Below are positions 25,480 through 33,123 of a stretch of 37,579 nucleotides of DNA, piece by piece (position 1 is the first letter of the stretch; each line of letters opens with the position of its first letter). Position numbers and translations under genes: made by a program. The stretch is from Pseudomonadota bacterium (GTDB lineage: Bacteria; Pseudomonadota; Gammaproteobacteria; Burkholderiales; Burkholderiaceae_C), in the NCBI GenBank assembly GCA_963205125.1, contig CAUJJO010000056.1, positions 1 through 37,579 of the forward strand, written 5' to 3'. Below the pieces are notes generated by a model. The model searched no databases, was not told where the DNA came from, and saw only the letters and a program-made list of their open reading frames with translations.

Positions 25480-26456
25480 CAGCTCACCGCCGGCTGCAGC
25501 AGGCGCAGCGTGCCGGCGTCGGCGTCGATCTCGGCGGGCACCCCGAGGGGCAGCGTGAACTTGCGCTTGACGTGGCCGAACTGCGCGCCGCGGTAGACGG
25601 GCACGCCCAGGCCGCCGAAGTAGTCGTCGAAGACCTCGTCCAGCGTCAGCGTGCCGAAGCTGCCCTCGCTGACCGTGCAGTTCGTGAAGCCGCCCAGCAC
25701 CACGCCGGCCACGCGCGCGAGCACGCCGGCAAGCATCAGCGTGCTGAGCATGCGGTCGACGCGGTAGATGTATTCGTTCACGTCCTCGAGGAAGAGGATG
25801 GCGCCTTCGAAGTCCGGCAGGTAGGGCGTGCCGACCAGCGAGGTCAGCACCGCGAGGTTGCCGCCCAGCAGCGGGCCCTGCGCGCGGCCGCCGCGGATCG
25901 TCGTCGTGCGGCCCTCGGCCGCGCCCAGCGCCTCGCCCGCGCTCAGCTCGTTGCAGAAGGCGTGGGCCCGGCCGTCCATCACCACCGCCTTGAACTGCGC
26001 GACGGTGAAGGCGTTCCACTCGCTGCGCGCCAGCGGGCTGTGAAAGCTCACGAGGCCGGTCCTCGCGTGCACGGCATTGGTCAAGGCGCTGAGGTCGGAG
26101 AAGCCGCCGAGGACCTTGGGATGGCGCGCGATCAGCCCGTAGTCCAGCAGCGGCAGCACGCGGTTGGCGCCCGAGCCGCCGGTGACGGCAAGGAGGCCGG
26201 CCACCTGCGGGTCGGCAAAGAGTGCGTGCAGGTCGTCGGCGCGCTGCTGCGGCGTGCCGGCCATGTGGCCCCAGCGCGCGCGCAGATTGGGCGCCTCGAG
26301 CGTGCGAAAGCCCAGCGCCTGCAGCGCGGCGTGCGCCTGCGCGTAGGGCGCGCGCTCGTGGATCGCGCCGCTCGGGTTGAAGAGGCCTATGGTGTCGCCG
26401 GGCTGCAGGCGCCGCGGCAGGAGCAGCGGCAGGCGCGGGTTGGAGGGCGCGGTCAT
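25479..26456 (-). CDS. S66-family LD-carboxypeptidase homologue (LdcA/MccF type)
   Basis: S66 enzymes remove the terminal D-Ala from murein tetrapeptides (LdcA) or cleave microcin C-type substrates (MccF). The 325-residue protein has the N-terminal fold start PGDTIGLFNPSG, then VTGGSGANRVLPLLDY at residues 91-106, GFSDLSALTNAVHARTGLVSFHSP, LFLEDVNEYIYRVDRML with the catalytic Glu (about 224), and GHVKRKFTLPLG with the His (about 295). The nucleophile region normally reads like GGWGSNR or GGYGxSR; here it is GGSGANR, so the usual serine positions hold Ala97 and Asn98. Activity is therefore doubtful. Start and stop overlap the neighbours (ATGA, TGATG), placing it in one operon with the binding protein and ampG. 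Confidence 0.92.
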   Translation of the reverse strand: MTAPSNPRLPLLLPRRLQPGDTIGLFNPSGAIHERAPYAQAHAALQALGFRTLEAPNLRARWGHMAGTPQQRADDLHALFADPQVAGLLAVTGGSGANRVLPLLDYGLIARHPKVLGGFSDLSALTNAVHARTGLVSFHSPLARSEWNAFTVAQFKAVVMDGRAHAFCNELSAGEALGAAEGRTTTIRGGRAQGPLLGGNLAVLTSLVGTPYLPDFEGAILFLEDVNEYIYRVDRMLSTLMLAGVLARVAGVVLGGFTNCTVSEGSFGTLTLDEVFDDYFGGLGVPVYRGAQFGHVKRKFTLPLGVPAEIDADAGTLRLLQPAVS

Positions 26457-28300
26457 GGGGCGGATCGAGGGGCGGATCGAGGGGCGGATCGGGGAGCGGG
26501 TCGGGGATCGGAGGATTCGAGGTCGACGGTGTCGAACCACTGGTTCCAGAAGAGCGGGCGGCGAAAGCCGACCAGCTCCTTGTGCCACAGCGCCACCTGC
26601 ATCGGGTGCGTGCGCAGCTTGTACGGCATCCAGGCCACGGTGAGGCGCTTGGCCTGCTCGAAGAGCGCGTCGCGCTCGGCGCCGTCGGGCAGCGCCAGCA
26701 GGCGCTGGATGATGGCGTTCATCGCCGGCAGGTCGAAGCGCGCGAGGTTGATGCCGCCGGCGGCGGCGCCGTCGTAGCGCAGCAGGCCCTGGATGCCGTC
26801 GGGCGCGCCGGCGCGGCCGCTGACGCTCCACATCATCAGCCGGCCCGCGCGCGCGGCCTTGTACTGCTCGGGCCATTGCGCCGAGACGAAGCTCACGCGC
26901 AGGCCGACGGCGGCGAGGTCGCGCTTCATCAGCTCGTCGAAGCGGCGCGTCTCCTGGCTGGGCTGCGTGGCCATGCGCAGCAGCAGCGGCTGGCCCGCGG
27001 GCGTCTCGCGCCAGCCGTCGCCGTCGCGGTCGAGGAAGCCGTAGACGTCCAGCAGCGCCCGCGCGCGCGCCGAACTGTACTCGCTCATCTCGCTCTTCCA
27101 GTGCGGGTCGAAGCCGCTCAGGTGCACGGCCAGCGGCGACTGCGCGGGCACCGCCAGGCCGTGGCGCAGCCCTTCGATCTCGCGCGGCACGTCGATCGCC
27201 AGGCCGATGGCCCGCCGCAGCGCGACCTGCTCGGGCGCGTAGCCGCCCACCAGCGGGTCCTGCATGTTGAACATGGTGTAGTAGGTCGCCGGCTGCACGG
27301 TGCGCTCGGCAGCGACGCCGCGGCGCGCGAGGTGCGGCGCCAGGCGCCCGCCGGGCAGGGCGACCTCGACGAAGGCGTCGGGCAGCTCGATCCAGTCGGT
27401 CTCGCGGTTCAGGAAGGCCAGCCAGGTCGGCTGCTTCTCGTCGATGACGGCGATCTCGACGCGGTCGATCATCGGCAGCCGCCGCCCGCGCAGCCGCGCG
27501 AGGATGGCCTGGCCCTCGGCGTCGTCGGCGGCCGGCTCGGCCTCGTAGAAGCGCTCGCGGTAGCCCGGGTTGCGTTCGAGCACGATGCGCGAGGCGCGCC
27601 GCCATTCGGCGAGGCGAAACGGCCCCGTGCCCACCGGGTGCTGCATCGCGCGCGCGCCCTGGGCCTCGATGACCTCGCGCGCGACCGCGGCGGCGGCGGG
27701 GTCGGCCAGCCACTGCGGGAAGCGCGGGCGCGGGCCATCGAGCACGAAGCGCAGCGTGTAGCGGTCCAGCACCTGCAGCCCGGCGATGGGGCGCGCGAAG
27801 TCGAAGGGCTTGCGGCCGTCCACCGCTTCGCGCCGCAGCGCGGCAAGGCCGGCGATGCCCGCCTGCTCGAAGCTGCTCCAGCCCGGGCTCATCGTCGCCG
27901 GGTCGGCCAGGCGGCGGATGCTGTAGGCGTAGTCGGCGGCGACGAGTTCGCGCGGCCGGCCACCGAAGGCCGGGTCGTCGGTGAAGAAGATGCCCGGGCG
28001 CACGCGCACCGTCCAGACGCGGAAGTCGGGGCTCGCCTCGGGCAGCGCAGCCGCGGTCAGCGGCATCAGCTTCACCGGCCGCGCCAGCGGGTCGTAGCGC
28101 AGCAGCGGCTCGAAGATGTGCGCGATGACGCGAAAGCTGCGCACGTCGCCCACGCGCGCGGGGTCGAAGCCGGTCTCGCTCTCGCTGGCGATGCGCAACA
28201 CCTTGGGCGCCGCGGCGGCAAGGCCCGCGCCCGGCGCCGGCAGCGCCGCCGGCCCGAGCCCGAACATGAGCAGCAAGCCCCAGCGCCGGAGAATCGACAT
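26453..28300 (-). CDS. Family 5 extracellular solute-binding protein (peptide ABC type), copy 1
   Basis: The 615-residue periplasmic protein is a peptide-type ABC binding protein. It has a Sec signal peptide (about residues 1-30), the early family segment VLRIASESETGFDPARVGDV, RVRPGIFFTDDPAF, HPVGTGPFRLAEW (about 210), and the DRDGDGWRETP motif near 465. Length and pattern are similar to YejA-type binding proteins, and it is clearly a paralogue of the protein at 33124-34977. It is first in an operon with the LD-carboxypeptidase homologue and ampG, with no permease or ATPase genes, so it is an orphan that probably delivers cell-wall peptides to a transporter elsewhere. Its C-terminus has four short Ala-Pro-Arg-Ser repeats from a 12-base tandem repeat. 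Confidence 0.93.
   Translation of the reverse strand: MSILRRWGLLLMFGLGPAALPAPGAGLAAAAPKVLRIASESETGFDPARVGDVRSFRVIAHIFEPLLRYDPLARPVKLMPLTAAALPEASPDFRVWTVRVRPGIFFTDDPAFGGRPRELVAADYAYSIRRLADPATMSPGWSSFEQAGIAGLAALRREAVDGRKPFDFARPIAGLQVLDRYTLRFVLDGPRPRFPQWLADPAAAAVAREVIEAQGARAMQHPVGTGPFRLAEWRRASRIVLERNPGYRERFYEAEPAADDAEGQAILARLRGRRLPMIDRVEIAVIDEKQPTWLAFLNRETDWIELPDAFVEVALPGGRLAPHLARRGVAAERTVQPATYYTMFNMQDPLVGGYAPEQVALRRAIGLAIDVPREIEGLRHGLAVPAQSPLAVHLSGFDPHWKSEMSEYSSARARALLDVYGFLDRDGDGWRETPAGQPLLLRMATQPSQETRRFDELMKRDLAAVGLRVSFVSAQWPEQYKAARAGRLMMWSVSGRAGAPDGIQGLLRYDGAAAGGINLARFDLPAMNAIIQRLLALPDGAERDALFEQAKRLTVAWMPYKLRTHPMQVALWHKELVGFRRPLFWNQWFDTVDLESSDPRPAPRSAPRSAPRSAP
26457..26504. repeat. 12-base tandem repeat at the 3' end of the peptide-binding protein gene
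   Basis: About four tandem units of GGGGCGGATCGA (the last two diverged) lie in frame at the end of the coding region. They give the protein a repeated Ala-Pro-Arg-Ser tail. Unit loss or gain would keep the reading frame and the overlap with the next gene. Confidence 0.85.
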
Positions 28301-28361
28301 GCCCCGTATTGGAGCGCATGCGGCGGTGGCATGCGGGAGCGGTGTGCCGTCGGTTCAGCCC

Positions 28362-28439
28362 ATCGCGCCTGCCGGCGCTCCTACGGGGAGAGGCACCGGG
28401 GAGGCGCTCGGTCTTCGTAGGAGCGGCGGAAGCCGCGAT
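28362..28439. repeat. Inverted pair of REP-like palindromes, locus 2
   Basis: Two REP-like units, one of the same sequence as locus 1 unit A (28362-28385, reverse) and one close to unit B (28416-28439, forward), are separated by 30 bases. Each is a short GC stem-loop next to the CGTAGGAGC head. Here the heads are innermost, the reverse of locus 1. The pair lies between serA and the upstream start of the binding-protein gene, so it may overlap that gene's promoter. Confidence 0.8.
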
Positions 28440-28458
28440 CACGGCTTCGCGCCGCCGC

Positions 28459-29688
28459 CTAGAACAGCACGCGGCAGCGGATCGTCCCGGGCACCTGCGC
28501 GAGCTTCTGCAGCGCGAGGTCGGACGAACGCGCGTCCATGTCGATCACCACGTAGCCGATCGCCTCGTTGGTCTGCAGGTACTGCGCCGAGATGTTGACG
28601 TCGTTGTCGGAGAGGATGCGGTTGATCTGCGAGAGCACGCCGGGCTGGTTGACGTGGATGTGCAGCAGCCGGTGCTTGCCCGCGTGCTCGGGCAGCGCGA
28701 CCTCGGGGAAGTTGACCGACGAGGTCGTCGTGCCGTTGTCGCTGTAGCGGATCAGCTTGGCCGCGACCTCGACGCCGATGTTGGCCTGCGCCTCCATCGT
28801 CGAGCCGCCGATGTGCGGCGTCAGGATCACGTTGTCCAGGCCGCGCAGCGGCGAGACGAACTCGTCGTGGTTGCTCTTCGGCTCGGCCGGAAAGACGTCG
28901 ATCGCCGCGCCGCGCAGGTGGCCGCTCCTGATCGCCTGCGCCAGCGGCTCGATCTCCACCACCGTGCCGCGCGAGGCGTTGATCAGCAGCGCGCCGGGCT
29001 TCATCGCGGCGACCTGTGCGGCGCCCATCATCCACTTCGTCGACGCCAGCTCCGGCACGTGCAGCGTCACGATGTCGCTGCGCGCCAGCAGCTCGTCGAG
29101 GCTTGCCGCGCGCTGCGCGTTGCCCAGCGGCAGCTTGGCGACGACGTCGTGGAAGATCACATGCATGCCCAGGCCCTCGGCGAGCACCGAGAGCTGCGAG
29201 CCGATGGCGCCGTAGCCGACGATGCCAAGCGTCTTGCCGCGCGCCTCGTGGCAGTGCTCGGCGCTCTTGAGCCAGCCGCCGCGGTGCGCCGCGGCGTTCT
29301 TCTCGGGAATGCCGCGCAGCAGCAGGATGGCCTCGGCCAGCACGAGTTCGGCCACCGAGCGCGTGTTCGAGTAGGGCGCGTTGAAGACGGCGATGCCGCG
29401 CTCGCGCGCAGCGTTCAGGTCGACCTGGTTGGTGCCGATGCAGAAGCAGCCGATGGCGGAGAGCCGCCGCGCGTGCGCCAGCACCTCGGCCGTGAGCTGC
29501 GTGCGCGAGCGGATGCCGATGAAGTGCACGTCGGCGATGCGCCGCCGCAGCTCGTCCCCCTCCAGCGCGCCGGGCAGGCGCTCGACCTGCGTGTAGCCGG
29601 CCGCGTGCAAGGCCTCGGCGGCGCTTTCGTGGATGCCTTCGGCGAGAAGGAGCTTGATCTTGCTCTTGGGGCGGGAGGTGTCGGGCAT
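28459..29688 (-). CDS. serA: D-3-phosphoglycerate dehydrogenase
   Basis: SerA oxidises 3-phosphoglycerate to 3-phosphohydroxypyruvate with NAD, the first step of serine synthesis. At 409 residues it is the single-ACT type. The N-terminal substrate segment has GIRSRTQLTAEVL and GCFCIGTNQVDL; the NAD-binding motif is GIVGYGAIGSQLSVLAEGLG (about 155-175); catalytic-region segments are NASRGTVVE and LTPHIGGSTMEAQ (catalytic His). A C-terminal ACT domain begins near HIHVNQPGVLSQINRIL and ends TIRCRVLF, likely for serine feedback control. The ATG at 29688 gives the normal start MPDTSRPKSKIKLLLAEG; the frame upstream is a shadow. The 204 bases to the divergent RlmN-type gene carry no gene. Confidence 0.96.
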   Translation of the reverse strand: MPDTSRPKSKIKLLLAEGIHESAAEALHAAGYTQVERLPGALEGDELRRRIADVHFIGIRSRTQLTAEVLAHARRLSAIGCFCIGTNQVDLNAARERGIAVFNAPYSNTRSVAELVLAEAILLLRGIPEKNAAAHRGGWLKSAEHCHEARGKTLGIVGYGAIGSQLSVLAEGLGMHVIFHDVVAKLPLGNAQRAASLDELLARSDIVTLHVPELASTKWMMGAAQVAAMKPGALLINASRGTVVEIEPLAQAIRSGHLRGAAIDVFPAEPKSNHDEFVSPLRGLDNVILTPHIGGSTMEAQANIGVEVAAKLIRYSDNGTTTSSVNFPEVALPEHAGKHRLLHIHVNQPGVLSQINRILSDNDVNISAQYLQTNEAIGYVVIDMDARSSDLALQKLAQVPGTIRCRVLF

Positions 29689-29892
29689 GGCAATGGGCGC
29701 GGCCTGCAAGCGCGCCGGGCAGGTGGCGTGAAAGGCAAAGCCCCGTAGTAGAGCGCGATGCGCGCGGCGTGCGCGGATCAGGGTCTTGGGCGGAGTCCCG
29801 TCAGCGGCAGCACGGGCGGCGTCGGTGAACGCACATGCCGAGTGATCGGCCAGGGATCCTGCCCGAGAATCCGGCGCTCTCGACTCCCGCAG

Positions 29893-30900
29893 ATGGCGCC
29901 TCCTTCCCTCTCCGACCTCCGCCAGCAGCTGCGCGGCCTTGGCGCGCGCGGCGTGCACGAAGAGCATCTGCTGCGCCGCTGGCTGCAGGCGCGCGCGCTC
30001 GACGGCGGGCGGCACGAGGTGGCCGACTTCCTGCCGCGGGCCTTGCGCGATGGCCTTCCGGCGCTGCGCGAGCGGCTGGCCGGGCTCGTGCGGCTGGTCT
30101 CCGAGCACCCGGCGCCCGACGGCTCGGCGCGGCTGCTGCTGGCGCTGGCCGACGGCCAGCGCATCGAGGCCACGCTGCTGCCGCGCCAGGGCCTGTGCGT
30201 GTCGACGCAGGTCGGCTGCGCGGTCGGCTGCCGCTTCTGCATGAGCGGGCGCGACGGCCTGCTGCGCCAGCTCGGCAGCGCCGAGATCCTGGCGCAGGTG
30301 GCGCTGGCGCGCGCGCGGCGGCCGGTGGCCAAGGTCGTCTTCATGGGCATCGGCGAGCCCAGCCACAACCTGGACGCGGTGCTGGAGGCGATCGACGCGC
30401 TGGGCACGCTGGGCGGCATCGGCCACAAGGCGCTGGTCTTCTCGACGGTGGGCGATGCGCGCGTGTTCGAGCGGCTGCCGCAGCAGCGCGTGAAGCCGGC
30501 GCTGGCGCTGTCGCTGCACAGCACCGACGCCGCGCGGCGGGCCGACCTGCTGCCCCGCGCGCCGCGCATCGCGCCGGCCGAGCTCGTCGACGCCGCCGAC
30601 CGCTACGCGCGGGAGAGCGGCTACCCGGCGCAGATCCAGTGGACGCTGCTGGCGGGCGTCAACGACGGCGAGGACGAGCTGCAAGGCCTGCAGCGGCTGC
30701 TGCCCGGGCGCCACCTGATGCTCAACCTGATCCCCTTCAACCGCGCCGAGGGCAGCGGCTACGAGCGCCCGGGCTGGGAGCGCGCGGTGGCGATGACGCG
30801 CGCGCTCAACGCGGCGGGCATCCTCACGCGGCTGCGGCGCTCGGCGGCGCAGGAGGTGGGCGGCGGCTGCGGGCAGTTGCGCGCACGAGCCGCGGCCTGA
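29893..30900 (+). CDS. RlmN-family radical SAM methyltransferase (RlmN-like)
   Basis: The 335-residue protein has the RlmN/Cfr layout. The SAM/[4Fe-4S] site is CAVGCRFC (residues 109-116), preceded by the methyl-carrying-type Cys in LCVSTQVGC (about 102). FMGIGEPSHNLDAVLEAID matches the RlmN GMGEP region, and the C-terminal Cys in GGGCGQLRA (about 326) matches the second catalytic Cys. So the active-site cysteines for methylating an adenine (A2503 in 23S rRNA and some tRNAs for RlmN) are all present. It is shorter than E. coli RlmN (384), mostly at the N-terminus, and is not beside the usual ndk/hisS genes, so it may be a paralogue. The ATG at 29893 was chosen to start the family core. Confidence 0.88.
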   Translation: MAPPSLSDLRQQLRGLGARGVHEEHLLRRWLQARALDGGRHEVADFLPRALRDGLPALRERLAGLVRLVSEHPAPDGSARLLLALADGQRIEATLLPRQGLCVSTQVGCAVGCRFCMSGRDGLLRQLGSAEILAQVALARARRPVAKVVFMGIGEPSHNLDAVLEAIDALGTLGGIGHKALVFSTVGDARVFERLPQQRVKPALALSLHSTDAARRADLLPRAPRIAPAELVDAADRYARESGYPAQIQWTLLAGVNDGEDELQGLQRLLPGRHLMLNLIPFNRAEGSGYERPGWERAVAMTRALNAAGILTRLRRSAAQEVGGGCGQLRARAAA

Positions 30901-30909
30901 GCGGCCGCC

Positions 30910-31194
30910 TCAGCCCTGCGGCGGTTCGCTGCCGCGCACTTCGCGCACGGGAACGTCGATGACCTCGCCCGGCGGCGGCGCCCGGTCGCTGCGCGGGCGG
31001 CGCACGAAGACCTTGGGCGGCAGCGGCCGGCGACCGCGCAGCAGCGCCCACAGGACGAGGCCGACCGCCAGCGCGAGCCCGGTGGCCAGGGCCACCAGCG
31101 CGGCCAGGGCGCCGAAGAGGAGCACACCCACGCGCAGCAGGCCCGCGGCGACGCCGCGGCCGAGTTCGCGCAGGGTTCGGAGGATTTCGGACAT
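30910..31194 (-). CDS. Small membrane protein of unknown function
   Basis: This 94-residue protein is not assigned to a named family. It has one or two strong hydrophobic segments (about residues 19-52: LLRVGVLLFGALAALVAL, then TGLALAVGLVLWALLRG) and a polar C-terminal tail with PPKVFVRRPRSD and GEVIDVPVREVRG. The tail pattern is common in small proteins of Burkholderiales, in my recollection, but no function is known. It is convergent with the RlmN-like gene (9-base gap) and divergent from trxC. The ATG at 31194 gives a sensible membrane protein; the longer frame upstream is Arg-rich and not credible. Confidence 0.65.
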   Translation of the reverse strand: MSEILRTLRELGRGVAAGLLRVGVLLFGALAALVALATGLALAVGLVLWALLRGRRPLPPKVFVRRPRSDRAPPPGEVIDVPVREVRGSEPPQG

Positions 31195-31282
31195 GGGACT
31201 CCGCTCAGGTCGGGGCGCGCGCCGGTCTTTGCAAGGCCCTTGCCGTGCCGAGGGCGACGCCGGGGCGGACGCCGACTCCGGG

Positions 31283-31313
<31 letters not shown>

Positions 31314-31394
31314 GTCGTGGCGCGGCCTCGCTCGCGCGCGGTCGTCGCGGGCCGCGGCTCTTGACTCGCGCGCCGAACGCCTCAGCTATCGCGC

Positions 31395-31826
31395 ATGGAC
31401 AGACCCAAGCTGATGATCCGCTGCCCGCATTGCGGCGCGACGAACCGGGTGCCGGCCGAGCGGGTCGGCGATGCGCCGCAGTGCGGCAAATGCAGCCGGC
31501 CGCTGCTGGCCGGGCATCCGCTCGAGCTTTCCGACGCCGACTTCGACGCCGTCGTCGGCGCCGCGAAGATGCCGGTGCTGGTCGACTTCTGGGCGCCCTG
31601 GTGCGGGCCCTGCCGCGCCATGGCGCCGGCCTTCGCACAGGCCGCGCAGCAGCTGGAAGGCCGCGCGCTGCTGGTGAAGGTCAACAGCGACGACAACCCT
31701 GCGCTGTCGCAGCGCTTTGCCATCCGCAGCATTCCGACCCTGGTGCGCTTGGACGGCGGCCGCGAGACGCGCCGCCAGAGCGGCGCGCTGCCGGCGTCGG
31801 CGATCGTGGCGCTGGCAAGCGGGTGA
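31395..31826 (+). CDS. trxC: Thioredoxin TrxC (thioredoxin 2 type)
   Basis: This 143-residue cytoplasmic thioredoxin has the N-terminal zinc-binding extension of TrxC: CPHC (residues 10-13) and CGKC (about 30-33). The thioredoxin domain follows, with the active site VDFWAPWCGPCRAMAPAF (WCGPC, about 68-72), the VNSDDNPALSQRFAIRSIPTL segment split around the cis-Pro, and a C-terminal helix. TrxC reduces protein disulfides, often under oxidative stress. The start is the ATG at 31395. An in-frame ATG seven codons later (MIRCPHCG) is also possible. It is convergent with the Fic gene. Confidence 0.94.
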   Translation: MDRPKLMIRCPHCGATNRVPAERVGDAPQCGKCSRPLLAGHPLELSDADFDAVVGAAKMPVLVDFWAPWCGPCRAMAPAFAQAAQQLEGRALLVKVNSDDNPALSQRFAIRSIPTLVRLDGGRETRRQSGALPASAIVALASG

Positions 31827-31869
31827 TCGGCGCAGGCGCGGACCTTGGCGCAGCGGCGGACCGGGGCTC

Positions 31870-32961
31870 TCAGGGCGCGGTCGTCGTCATCGCGTCGCCG
31901 CTGAGGATGCGGTACAGGGGCATGTTGATGTAGTAGTTGGATCGGCCGACCTTGCGCTTGACGACGAAGCCCGTACCGGCCAGCGCATCCAGGTACTTGG
32001 TGGCCGTGATCCGTGAGACCCCCAGGTCGTTCTGCACGAACTCGATCTTGGTGTAGGGGTGCGAGAACAGGTTGTTGATGAGGTCCTGGCTGTAGAACCG
32101 ATGCTGCTCGCGGATGCCATGCTTGGTCTGCAGCAGCAAGGCTTTGATGGCCTGGATGGTGCCGATGGCCTGGGCGGCCGTCTGCTCGACGGCCTTCAGC
32201 ATGTAGAGCACCCAGTCTTCCCAGGCATCGTCGTCGCGCACTGCCTGCAGCAGGCGGTAGTAGTCGGCCTTGGTGCGCACGATCTGGCGGCTGAGGTAGA
32301 GCACGGGCGTGTCGAGCAGCGCCTGCTTCACCAGGTAGAGCACGTTGACGATGCGGCCGGTGCGACCATTGCCGTCGTAGAAGGGATGGATGCTCTCGAA
32401 CTGATGGTGGATCAGCGCCATCTTGATCAGTGGGTCGGCGTCGAACAGCGAGTCGTCGTTGATGAAGCGCTCCAGATCGCCCATCAGCGCGACGATCGCC
32501 GAGGGATCCTGGGGCGGGGTGTAGACGGTGCGACCGGCGCCGTCCTTCAAGGCGGTCCCTGGCAGCTTGCGCAAGCCCGCCTCATTGCGCTCCAGCACCG
32601 CCTGGATGCCGAGGATGTGCTGGTTGGTCAGCAGTCCGTCGCGTCGCACCGCGTCGAAGCCCACGTGCAAGGCCTGGCGATAGCGTGCCACTTCCTTGGC
32701 GGCGGCGCCGCCTGCGGCTTCAGGCACCGCCAGCGCGCTGCGGAACAGTTCGTCGTGGGTGGTGACGATGTTCTCGATGGCCGAGCTGTCTTTCGCTTCC
32801 TGAAGTCCCAGCGTGGCGATCAGGATGTCCTGGCTCGGCATCGACGCGGCCACGCCCTTCAACTCGGCCAGCTTCCGACTCGCCGTCGCCACGCGCTTGA
32901 GCACGTCGGGGCGGTCGAAGCGATCGGCGCGAAGTTCGGTCAGGGGCGCAAGCAGAGTCAT
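31870..32961 (-). CDS. Fic-family protein (class II) with C-terminal winged helix
   Basis: Fic proteins usually transfer AMP to target proteins. The 363-residue protein has the Fic motif HPFYDGNGRTGR (residues 192-203) with the catalytic His. The inhibitory helix motif S-x-x-x-E-N lies N-terminal to it at SSAIEN (residues 59-64), which makes it a class II Fic, normally self-inhibited. An N-terminal helical part and a C-terminal winged-helix-like region (FVQNDLGVSRITATKYLDAL, about 305-325) complete it. DNA here is visibly less GC-rich than the flanks, and the gene interrupts envelope and housekeeping genes, so horizontal transfer is likely. No antitoxin partner is adjacent; the inhibitory motif is in the same protein. 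Confidence 0.93.
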   Translation of the reverse strand: MTLLAPLTELRADRFDRPDVLKRVATASRKLAELKGVAASMPSQDILIATLGLQEAKDSSAIENIVTTHDELFRSALAVPEAAGGAAAKEVARYRQALHVGFDAVRRDGLLTNQHILGIQAVLERNEAGLRKLPGTALKDGAGRTVYTPPQDPSAIVALMGDLERFINDDSLFDADPLIKMALIHHQFESIHPFYDGNGRTGRIVNVLYLVKQALLDTPVLYLSRQIVRTKADYYRLLQAVRDDDAWEDWVLYMLKAVEQTAAQAIGTIQAIKALLLQTKHGIREQHRFYSQDLINNLFSHPYTKIEFVQNDLGVSRITATKYLDALAGTGFVVKRKVGRSNYYINMPLYRILSGDAMTTTAP

Positions 32962-33123
32962 CCGGGGTGGACGAAATATATAGAAACTGGCGATTGAATA
33001 TACATGTCAACGCCGACATGACAAGGCAAGCAGCGTCCTCTATGCGCGATCGCCGACGGCAGGACGGCGCTGCACCGAGCCCGTTGAACGCGCCTGCGAA
33101 GGGATGCCGGAAGAAGCCGCCCT
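32962..33123. promoter_or_regulatory. AT-richer fic promoter region with inverted repeat
   Basis: On the minus strand a perfect -35 hexamer TTGACA (complement of 33005-33010) lies upstream of the AT-rich TATATA (complement of 32977-32982); spacing is about 22 bases, so TTCTAT at 19 bases is an alternative -10. The -35 overlaps an inverted repeat CATGTC (33003-33008) and GACATG (33015-33020), spaced 6 bases, a possible operator. The rest of the gap, towards the next gene, shows nothing notable. Confidence 0.55.

Noticed and set aside
31870-32961. Fic gene as part of a toxin-antitoxin pair
   Set aside because: No small partner gene is adjacent, and the inhibitory motif is in the same protein (class II).
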